Below are positions 57,670 through 64,000 of a stretch of DNA of 64,000 nt, one piece after another. Below the pieces are notes generated by a model. That model saw nothing but the letters and a program-made list of their open reading frames with translations. It did no database searches and was not told the DNA's origin. The stretch is from Promethearchaeota archaeon (GTDB taxonomy: Archaea > Asgardarchaeota > Lokiarchaeia > Sigyniarchaeales > SOKP01). The stretch lies in assembly GCA_019894975.1 (NCBI GenBank), contig JAGXNO010000007.1:30270-94269 (forward strand). Direction: 5' to 3'. The position numbers were made by a program, and so were the translations under genes. Within the stretch, counting starts at the first letter, position 1. Every line of letters begins with the position of its first letter.

Positions 57670-60600
57670 ATGTATAAAAACAAAATGAATAATAAGAAAT
57701 TTCTAAGCATATTGATACTTTGTCTCTTATTCTTTCCCCTTACCTTCTGGATGAATCCTGGATTTATTCGTAAAGACATAAACAATAATCTAAGAACTAG
57801 TCAATATGAATCAGATGGTCTAATTGCATTGTGGTCTGGACCCTTAAATACAATCCCAGCGGGGTGGAAACTGTGTAATGGTACCGATGGCACCATAGAC
57901 ACAACTAATCTTTTTGCTTATAGTACTGATAGTGGAGAAGCACCTGGAGACACAGGTGGTGATACAACACATAGTCATATTTACGAAACGGTACCTAGCC
58001 ACGATCATGGTGTAACTGGTACAACATATACTCCACACAGTCACACCTATCTACGACCACTTACTTACTGGCACATGGGCACGACATTATGGCCATACAA
58101 CGCTTTAGGTACTGGCACCAGCTCTACTGGTGCTGATTCTGCATCGCATAATCATGGTGGGTATACCAGCTATACAGGTCCCACACCACCTCTTTATACG
58201 GCTGAAGAAGAAAATATCCCACCCTATTACGAGATGGCATTTATCGAGAAGGAAGCAGATGATACTGCTATTCCTAGTGACCTGATTGTAATGTGGGGAG
58301 GTGATATAAGTTCTATTCCTGCAGGGTGGGAACTTTGCAATGGATCGAACGGTACACCTGATCTTCGAGATAAATTCATTCGGGGAGCCCCTCCAGGGGA
58401 AGATCCTGGAACGTTAGGTGGAACTATAGCCCATGATCACACATATACCCAAATTCCTCGACATAGACATACTATTGATTCTGGAGGTTCCTCTCATAGC
58501 CATGGAGGAGTTGCAGTGAACTCTCGCGCAGTGGGTGCTCTGATATGGACGGGAGCGACTTATATTAGAGGTTCTGGCTATACTAATTATGGTGGTTATA
58601 CTCACACACATTCTGTACCCACAATTGGGTTAACGACTAGCACAACTGCGAATACAAACAACCAACCCCCCTACTTCAAGGTTGCGTTCATAATGAATAC
58701 AGTAGTAACCGAGAATTTACCGTTGGGAGCTATTAGTATGTGGGGAGATTCAATAGCGAACATACCCTCAGGTTGGAATCAATGCACTGGAACAAGTGGT
58801 ACACCTAACATGCTTGAAAGATTTCCAAAAGGTGTAGCAACTGGAGAACAACCTGGACTTATTGGTGGAAACCCCACTCATCGTCATACCTATACGGCGG
58901 TTCCCCTACATACACACACTATTCCAACTGATCCGATGAATCATCGACACAGCATATATAGAGTAGGCGGTACAGAAACTTCACCCGATGGGTCTTTAGA
59001 CTGTTGGTGGCGTGATGATGGATATACTTCCACAACAGCTTCTAGTAATCCTTCTCATAATCATGACATAAATCCTTTCGGTTCTACACCATGTTATACT
59101 GCGTATGATAATAGTCTTCCCTCATATGTTAAGCTCATTTATATACAAAAGGGTCAATCTACAGGGAATCCAACTCCTGCAAATGGAGCTACAGATATCA
59201 ACTATAACCCTACATTATCTGTGTTTGTAATTGACTTAGAAGGAGATGATTTAACCGTGTCATTTTATGATGCTTCTGATGATAGCCTAATAGGCTCAGA
59301 CATTGTTACAGGTGGGAATGGCACAGCTTCAGAAATCTGGTCGGACCTCTCAAGTGATACGGTCTATTCGTGGTATATAAAAACTGACGATGGGGGACCT
59401 TTAGTTCAATCTGCTACATGGTCATTTACTACAAATTACGAGCCTGATGCCCCCACAAACCCAACTCCTAATGATGGGGCTACAGATATTAATTTCAACC
59501 CTACATTAAGCGTGGACGTATTTGATAACGACGGAGATATTATGAACGTGTCGTTTTATGATGCTTCTGATGATAGCCTAATAGGATGGGAATATATTTT
59601 TGGAGGTAGCGGTACAGCTTCAGCAACCTGGTCGGGACTCACAAATGATACGATCTTTTCATGGTATGCAAAATCCGATGATGGGTTAAGTATAGTTCAA
59701 TCTGCTACATGGTCATTTACTACAAATTACGCGCCCGATGTTCCCATAAATCCAACTCCTAGTGATGGGGCTATTGATGTTAATTACAGCCCTACATTAA
59801 GCGTGGATGTATTTGATAATGATGGAGATGATTTGACTGTGTCATTTTATAATGCTTCTGATGATAGTCTAATTGATTCTGAGCTTGTTATTGGAGGGAA
59901 CGGTACCGCCTATGTATTGTGGTCAGGATTATTGCCGGGAAACATCCATTCATGGTATACTACAGCTTATGATGGGTTAAACATAGGACAATCTGCTACA
60001 TGGTCATTTACTACAAATTACGAGCCTGATGCCCCCACAAACCCAACTCCTAATGATGGGGCTACTGATATTAGTGACGACCCTACCCTAAGCGTGGACG
60101 TATTTGATTTCGACGGAGATATTATGAACGTGTCGTTTTATGATGCTTCTGATGATAGCTTAATTGATTCTGAGCTTATTTTAGGAGGGAGCGGTACCGC
60201 TTCGGTAACCTGGACGGGACTCTCAAGTATTACGCCCTATTCATGGTACGCAATATCCGATGATGGGTTAAGTGCAATTCAATCTGCTACATGGTCATTT
60301 ACTACTGGGGAATGGATAGAAAATCACCTGCCACAAGTGACAAACCCAACTCCTAATAATGGGGCTACTGATATTGGTGACGACCCTACCCTAAGCGTGG
60401 ACGTATTTGATGAAGACGGGGATACCGTAACAGTAACATTTTATAATGCATCCGATAATAGTGAAATAGGCTCAGACATTGTTACAGGCGGGAGTGGAAC
60501 AGCTTCAGTAACCTGGTCGGGAGTAACAAGTGATATGGTCTGTCAATGGTATGTTAGAGCTAATGATGGGAAGGGTGCAACAGAATCTGCAACATGGACA

Positions 60601-60732
60601 TTTTTAACTACTGTTACTAGTACACCTCCTGGTATTCCACTACTCGGTTTAGTTCCATTAGGCTTAATCGTAATCGGAACAACAGGGATACTATCTGTGA
60701 TAACTTATCTGAGACGCAAAAGACTAGAGTGA
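57670..60732 (+). CDS. Surface protein with three phage tail-collar-like domains and five Ig-like repeats
   Basis: A 1020-residue protein. It has an N-terminal signal (about 10-28) and a C-terminal membrane segment (about 988-1013) with a basic cytoplasmic end RRKRLE. Residues ~48-195, ~203-343 and ~351-494 are three copies of a phage tail-collar-like domain: LWSGPLN-IPAGWKLCNG, then gly/his-rich loops. Each copy has four His-x-His pairs at equivalent places (101/103, 111/113, 123/125, 160/162; 255/257, 265/267, 276/278, 312/314; 404/406, 414/416, 425/427, 463/465), as in metal-binding short tail fibres. Five ~97-residue Ig/FN3-like repeats follow (NPTPNDGATDI...SATWSFTTN). It is likely a cell-surface adhesin or stalk. 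No other phage genes are near. Confidence 0.85.
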   Translation: MYKNKMNNKKFLSILILCLLFFPLTFWMNPGFIRKDINNNLRTSQYESDGLIALWSGPLNTIPAGWKLCNGTDGTIDTTNLFAYSTDSGEAPGDTGGDTTHSHIYETVPSHDHGVTGTTYTPHSHTYLRPLTYWHMGTTLWPYNALGTGTSSTGADSASHNHGGYTSYTGPTPPLYTAEEENIPPYYEMAFIEKEADDTAIPSDLIVMWGGDISSIPAGWELCNGSNGTPDLRDKFIRGAPPGEDPGTLGGTIAHDHTYTQIPRHRHTIDSGGSSHSHGGVAVNSRAVGALIWTGATYIRGSGYTNYGGYTHTHSVPTIGLTTSTTANTNNQPPYFKVAFIMNTVVTENLPLGAISMWGDSIANIPSGWNQCTGTSGTPNMLERFPKGVATGEQPGLIGGNPTHRHTYTAVPLHTHTIPTDPMNHRHSIYRVGGTETSPDGSLDCWWRDDGYTSTTASSNPSHNHDINPFGSTPCYTAYDNSLPSYVKLIYIQKGQSTGNPTPANGATDINYNPTLSVFVIDLEGDDLTVSFYDASDDSLIGSDIVTGGNGTASEIWSDLSSDTVYSWYIKTDDGGPLVQSATWSFTTNYEPDAPTNPTPNDGATDINFNPTLSVDVFDNDGDIMNVSFYDASDDSLIGWEYIFGGSGTASATWSGLTNDTIFSWYAKSDDGLSIVQSATWSFTTNYAPDVPINPTPSDGAIDVNYSPTLSVDVFDNDGDDLTVSFYNASDDSLIDSELVIGGNGTAYVLWSGLLPGNIHSWYTTAYDGLNIGQSATWSFTTNYEPDAPTNPTPNDGATDISDDPTLSVDVFDFDGDIMNVSFYDASDDSLIDSELILGGSGTASVTWTGLSSITPYSWYAISDDGLSAIQSATWSFTTGEWIENHLPQVTNPTPNNGATDIGDDPTLSVDVFDEDGDTVTVTFYNASDNSEIGSDIVTGGSGTASVTWSGVTSDMVCQWYVRANDGKGATESATWTFLTTVTSTPPGIPLLGLVPLGLIVIGTTGILSVITYLRRKRLE
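59407..60065 (+). repeat. Internal exact 77-bp duplication in Ig-like repeats
   Basis: Bases 59407-59483 are identical to 59989-60065, 582 bp apart (two repeat units of 291 bp). Another long near-identical stretch at about 59530 recurs at about 60112 with the same offset. It indicates a recent duplication or gene conversion of a two-unit block. Confidence 0.85.
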
Positions 60733-60751
60733 AAATATTTTATCTAAATAA

Positions 60752-60768
60752 TTTTTTTTCTTTTTTTT
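60752..60768 (+). terminator. Poly-T terminator after the collar-protein gene
   Basis: Two runs of eight T separated by one C, beginning 19 bases after the stop codon. Confidence 0.4.
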
Positions 60769-60816
60769 ATATTTCTCTTTAAATTTTTTGATAATATAAA
60801 ATTGAGATGTTTAAAA

Positions 60817-61000
60817 TTGGTCCTAATGACTTTAAATATACTGAAGATATAGGGAATTATATAACAATAAATTAATATTTATTGGGAGAATTGAGCGAAA
60901 TCTAATGTTTTCAAAAATTAATGAGGAAATAAAGGAAAAATAGTAGGTATATTTCAATATTTTATTTATTATCTAATCCTCATATTTTTTGAAGAACAAG
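60817..61000 (+). ncRNA. Candidate structured small-RNA gene, copy 2 (with promoter)
   Basis: Second copy of the element at 57329-57514. TTGGTCCTAA (60817) is again 14 bases before TTTAAATATA (60831). The core at 60878-60917 is nearly identical. The outer stem pairs ATGAGGA (60921-60927) with TCCTCAT (60977-60983); the inner AATAAA/TTTATT pairs at 60928-60933 and 60965-60970. A six-T run precedes GAAGAACAAG. No gene on the plus strand follows, so a TATA box here has no protein target, which favours a small RNA. Confidence 0.5.
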
Positions 61001-61084
61001 CGAATTATCTAGTTCAATTTCTATAATTCTTATGTATTTTAACCGTAAAGAGTAACCATAAACAATTTCTATTTTTTTTTTTAC

Positions 61085-61666
61085 TTATTGTATCTTTCTC
61101 AAATAATAACCCATATCTACTAAGTTTAAAGCAATTATTTCTCCGGGGTTAAGACTTGCTAGGTCTTGTTTGTTTATCAACGACTGTGCTATTGCACAGA
61201 TTTCATTCTTCTCATTATTAATTACTAAAAAGTCATTTTTCCTTAAGTGGAAAGGGATATTTATCGCGTTGCCTTTTTTAATATCATTCCCATAAAGAAC
61301 AGATTTTTCCCCATCGATATCAATAACTAGAATATGATCCTGGATTAAGAGTTCCCTATTTAAGAGAAATTCTGCTCCTTCAAGGCTTAAACGAAAACTT
61401 TCCTTATTAAAAAAACCAAAATATAACCCAATGGAGGTAATTTGGATGTCTTTATCAAATTTTTCAATAATTTTTGGATGTTCTGGGGATAATAAAAAAA
61501 TTGAGGGATTTAAACCTCTAGAACTAGTCTTATCAAAAGAAATGTATAATCTCTCTTGATAATTTTTTATGAATATAGCAGAATTTTGACAAATTTTGTC
61601 TAGAGAATTCAATATAATAGATTTTTCGAACTCATTTAGGATTCTGAAGTCATTCCGTTCTGTCAT
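61085..61666 (-). CDS. NIP7-like ribosome biogenesis protein (pre-PUA and PUA domains)
   Basis: A 193-residue protein aligning by eye with archaeal/eukaryotic NIP7. N-terminal FRILNEFEKSIILNSLDKI (pre-PUA), the bridge SIGLYFGFFNKESFRLSLEGAEFLL, and a C-terminal PUA domain: KSVLYGNDIKKGNA, NDFLVINNEKNEICAIAQSL and IIALNLVDMGYYLRK. NIP7 assists large-subunit rRNA processing. Identity is modest, so a related PUA RNA-binding protein is the alternative. Confidence 0.8.
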   Translation of the reverse strand: MTERNDFRILNEFEKSIILNSLDKICQNSAIFIKNYQERLYISFDKTSSRGLNPSIFLLSPEHPKIIEKFDKDIQITSIGLYFGFFNKESFRLSLEGAEFLLNRELLIQDHILVIDIDGEKSVLYGNDIKKGNAINIPFHLRKNDFLVINNEKNEICAIAQSLINKQDLASLNPGEIIALNLVDMGYYLRKIQ

Positions 61667-61743
61667 AATTACGTAAAATAAAAAGAATTAAGAGCTTTTA
61701 TTATTATTAATCAATAAAGGTATTAAATAATAGTGTTAAAAAA

Positions 61744-62457
61744 ATGGGGATCCGAAAGATAGAAGATGAGATTGATTTAAAGGAAGCGATGAAAAAGAAA
61801 GCTGCCGAATTGAAAATGAAAGAAATGGAGTCGAAAGCTTCAGTCGAAAAATTTACAAAAGATCAATTACGTGAGCTCGCAAAAAAGCACGGAGTCTTAC
61901 TCGCCTTAACTCCAGAATTAAGAGAGGAAGTAAAAGAATTACAAAAGAAATATAATATCCCATCTTCAAAGATTATCACAGAACAGATAACCGAACATGA
62001 TGTATTGCGTAAGTTTTCTAAAATTGATCATGAAAAATTAGGAATGCTTGCATATCAAAGAGTTTTAATGAGTAAAGAAGAAACTGGTGGTATAATACCA
62101 TTATCAGAAGTGTTTGAATTAATAAATACGGGCATATTAAAAGGGAATGTTGAGGTAAAAGATGTTGACAAAGCTTTAAAGATTTTAAATAAGTCAAAAG
62201 TTATTGAAGAGATTATTCAATTAGAATCTGGTGCTACAATAGTAAGATTCTTTCCAATTCAGTATACGGGGGATGAATCTAAAGTTGTTGAATTAGCAAA
62301 AGAAAAAGGCATACTCACTCTAGAAGTTGTATGCACAGGATTGGAGTGGTCCCAAGATCGTGCTCTTCACGCTTTAGAATCACTCGAAAAGAGTGGAGTT
62401 GCAAAGTATAGAGAAAGTATCTTAACAGGGAAACAATGGTATTTTCCATCGTTATAA
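61744..62457 (+). CDS. ESCRT-II subunit Vps22-like (EAP30 domain)
   Basis: A 237-residue protein matching eukaryotic Vps22/SNF8 over its C-terminal two winged helices: GGIIPLSEVFELINTG, VKDVDKALKILNKSKVI, VRFFPIQYT, then VVELAKEKGILTLEVVCTGL with WSQDRALHALESLEKSGVAK and the final QWYFPSL. The N-terminal ~60 residues are a charged coiled coil. In eukaryotes it scaffolds ESCRT-II with Vps25 and Vps36; in Asgard archaea single EAP30 proteins serve this role. ATG at 61744. It is convergent with the Vps25-like gene (13-base gap). Confidence 0.9.
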   Translation: MGIRKIEDEIDLKEAMKKKAAELKMKEMESKASVEKFTKDQLRELAKKHGVLLALTPELREEVKELQKKYNIPSSKIITEQITEHDVLRKFSKIDHEKLGMLAYQRVLMSKEETGGIIPLSEVFELINTGILKGNVEVKDVDKALKILNKSKVIEEIIQLESGATIVRFFPIQYTGDESKVVELAKEKGILTLEVVCTGLEWSQDRALHALESLEKSGVAKYRESILTGKQWYFPSL

Positions 62458-62470
62458 CGACAAAAAAGTT

Positions 62471-63355
62471 TTATTCTAATTTTATTTTAAAAGCAAGTTG
62501 TCCGTTTTCTAATTTAAGAACTTTGGCTCTACGATTTTTGGCTAAGATTTTAAAAATTTCTTCTAAATCCTCTAATGGTAGATTACTAAAATCTTCTTGC
62601 TCTGCCTCCCTTAGTTCATATATCATAATAGGCTCAAGTTTTCCATTATCGTAAGCCCATTTATATATTTCATCAGACCAGACTTCAAGTGTTTTCCAGT
62701 ATACTCTCAACTTTTCCTTCTTCTTGGAGAGCCATGCCCCTTGTTTTTGACTAATTAATTCTTCAGCAAGTTCTAGAATATATTTTTCACGTTTGGTAAA
62801 ATTTGAAAATGGTTTTTCTGAATTTAATTCTCTTATATATATTATATGAAGAACAGCAAATCGCGCATAATCAAAGAGGACTTTTGCCCATTCTGTTTTC
62901 CATGAGGTGTAATCATTCTTCTGTTTATTCTTATCAGGCATAGTATACATAAATTTTTTGCGCTCTTCTTCTAACCAAGGATAAGCATTTAACAATTTTT
63001 CGTAAGAGCTTAACTTTTTTTCTAATAATCCCTTTTCTCCTATTATTTCTTTTTCAAGTTCTTGTAGATCGGCTTCAATTTGATCAGCATGCTGTTTGTA
63101 CAATTTGCTATCTATTTCCCCTGCTTGAGAACTTAAAACATTTTCAAGTTTATCAAATTCTTCCTCGATATAGGTTAAATCTGCAATTTTAAAATCTGAT
63201 TCATCTATAATTTGCCTTTCTAATGCTTCTTTCTCAAGGTCTTCTTTTTCTTTTTTTATTTCTCTTAATCGTGCTAGTTCTTTTCTTAATTCTTCTAAAT
63301 CTTTCGTTGCATTTTCTTTAGTTGAATTTTCTCGTTGTCTTTCCATGTCGATCAT
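62471..63355 (-). CDS. ESCRT-II subunit Vps25-like with long N-terminal coiled coil
   Basis: A 294-residue protein. Residues ~10-115 are a charged coiled coil. The remaining ~170 residues match the two winged helices of Vps25 by pattern: SSWKTEWAKVLFDYARFAVL-like helices (TSWKTEWAKVLFDYARF), EELISQKQGAWLSKKKEKL, then RVYWKTLEVWSDEIYKWAYD, IMIYELREAEQEDFSNL and VLKLENGQLAFKIKL, which fits the Vps25 end 'W-x-x-W-x-x-I-Y-x-W...YEL...'. Vps25 recruits ESCRT-III to ESCRT-II. The coiled coil is extra compared with eukaryotic Vps25 (~175 residues). It starts 9 bases after the Vps4-like stop on the same strand, so the pair is one operon. Confidence 0.82.
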   Translation of the reverse strand: MIDMERQRENSTKENATKDLEELRKELARLREIKKEKEDLEKEALERQIIDESDFKIADLTYIEEEFDKLENVLSSQAGEIDSKLYKQHADQIEADLQELEKEIIGEKGLLEKKLSSYEKLLNAYPWLEEERKKFMYTMPDKNKQKNDYTSWKTEWAKVLFDYARFAVLHIIYIRELNSEKPFSNFTKREKYILELAEELISQKQGAWLSKKKEKLRVYWKTLEVWSDEIYKWAYDNGKLEPIMIYELREAEQEDFSNLPLEDLEEIFKILAKNRRAKVLKLENGQLAFKIKLE

Positions 63356-63364
63356 TCTCGTTCT

Positions 63365-64000
63365 TTATATTTCCCCGAATTCTTCAGCCCAATCATCATA
63401 TTGTTTTATAAAAGCGGCGTTAGTCATAGGTTTTACTTTTTTTAATGTTTTTATAAAATCTTTTAATGTAATGTCTCGGACAATCACTTCTTTATCAGAA
63501 CTATCCAAAAGACCACTCATATCTAATTCTCTAATTGGAAGCATAATAACTTCGCGACAAACGTTAGCAATATCTCTACCAGAATATCCATCAGATCTAA
63601 CAGCTAATTCAATATAATCTTCATCTGATAATTCTGTATTTACCCCTTCAGTATGAATTTTAAAGATTCCTGCCCGAGCTTTCATGTCTGGAAGAGGAAC
63701 ATGAACTCTTTTTTCGAATCTACTCAACATTGCATTATCAATATCCCATGGACGATTTGTTGCTCCTAATACCAATAAGGGTTTGTCGTGAGTAGATTTT
63801 AATCCTTGAATCTCACTCAATAGCTGGGTTTTAACTCTTCGTTCCCCTCCACTCTCACTTCCTTCCCCTCGTTTTGTAGCTATAGAATCTATCTCATCCA
63901 TAAAAATTAGACTCGGTGCTTTTAATCTCGCAACTTTAAATAATGAACTAATTAATTTTTCACTTTCACCTAACCATTTACTCAACAAGTCAGCAGAAGA
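63365..64000 (-). CDS. Vps4-type AAA ATPase, 5'-truncated by the window
   Basis: The frame is open to the right edge and continues SSADLLSKWLGES, so the N-terminal MIT domain and Walker A lie outside. Visible: Walker B LIFMDEIDSIATKR, the sensor and arginine-finger region LGATNRPWDIDNAMLSRFEKRV, the helical lid, and the C-terminal helix ending FIKQYDDWAEEFG, as in Vps4. It disassembles ESCRT-III filaments. Downstream of it in the same operon lies the Vps25-like gene. Confidence 0.94.
   Translation of the reverse strand, partial: SSADLLSKWLGESEKLISSLFKVARLKAPSLIFMDEIDSIATKRGEGSESGGERRVKTQLLSEIQGLKSTHDKPLLVLGATNRPWDIDNAMLSRFEKRVHVPLPDMKARAGIFKIHTEGVNTELSDEDYIELAVRSDGYSGRDIANVCREVIMLPIRELDMSGLLDSSDKEVIVRDITLKDFIKTLKKVKPMTNAAFIKQYDDWAEEFGEI

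Larger units (their letters stand above)
60733..61084. other. Non-coding region after the collar-protein gene
   Basis: No reading frame. It holds T-runs at 60752-60768 that probably terminate the collar-protein transcript and the second copy of the repeated element (60817-61000). The rest (61001-61084) is AT-rich between converging transcripts and I see nothing in it. Confidence 0.5.

Noticed and set aside
59160..60600. Tandem repeats resembling a CRISPR array or satellite
   Set aside because: The repeats are 291 bp, in frame and encode Ig-like protein units.
57329..61000. Flanking direct repeats read as a transposon or integrated prophage
   Set aside because: Identity is patchy with paired changes in a stem, there are no inverted ends or transposase, and no other phage gene accompanies the collar-domain protein.

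Overview
The window is a chromosomal segment of an Asgard archaeon. It is AT-rich (roughly 30% GC by eye). The clearest markers are ESCRT genes at the right edge: a Vps22/EAP30-like gene, a Vps25-like gene and a truncated Vps4-type AAA ATPase. These sit with ordinary archaeal genes: uS15 and eS1 ribosomal proteins, a NIP7-like PUA protein, a UbiA-type lipid prenyltransferase, archaeal-type phosphoglycerate kinase, a histone-fold protein and several proteins with longin/roadblock-like N-terminal patterns. I cannot assign the class (Loki-, Heimdall- or other) from this segment alone.

Layout. Bases 1-14033 are one forward block: a 5'-truncated FtsX-type ABC permease, a huge surface protein with CARDB/DUF11-like repeats, a 1610-residue subtilisin-like protease with a cytoplasmic double zinc ribbon, and a second FtsX-type permease. 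Bases 14060-23358 hold housekeeping genes (XTP diphosphatase, uS15, eS1, acyl-CoA dehydrogenase, GlmU-like nucleotidyltransferase, sirtuin, radical SAM enzyme, rubrerythrin) and a longin-like protein. Bases 23520-31621 contain another longin-like protein, a histone preceded by a 0.6-kb non-coding stretch, and a dispersed nickel group (NikR-like regulator, LarC, LarB). Bases 31803-41527 hold pgk, a tRNA-Val(GAC), small unknown proteins, DGGGP synthase, MtnA, Dus and glycogen phosphorylase. Bases 41662-49404 carry lipid and general metabolism: SDR, an alpha/beta hydrolase lacking its nucleophile, metallo-beta-lactamase fold hydrolase, acyl-CoA ligase, MFS transporter and a GDP-mannose pyrophosphorylase-like enzyme. 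Bases 49401-57251 hold a longin/TPR protein, an HD phosphohydrolase, a CYTH protein, an RNA m5C methyltransferase and a winged-helix/7TM-longin pair.

The most unusual part is 57.3-61.0 kb. A surface protein with three tandem phage tail-collar-like domains and five Ig-like repeats is flanked on both sides by a ~185-bp repeated non-coding element. Each element has a promoter-like front (TTGGTCCTA exactly 14 nt before a TATA box), a conserved core and a hairpin, and the hairpin sequence differs between the copies while pairing is preserved. The same TTGGTCCTA-TATA arrangement stands before the surface-protein gene. This looks like an undescribed small-RNA family and a shared regulon, but the evidence is two copies read by eye.

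No CRISPR array, insertion sequence, rRNA gene or replication origin was seen.
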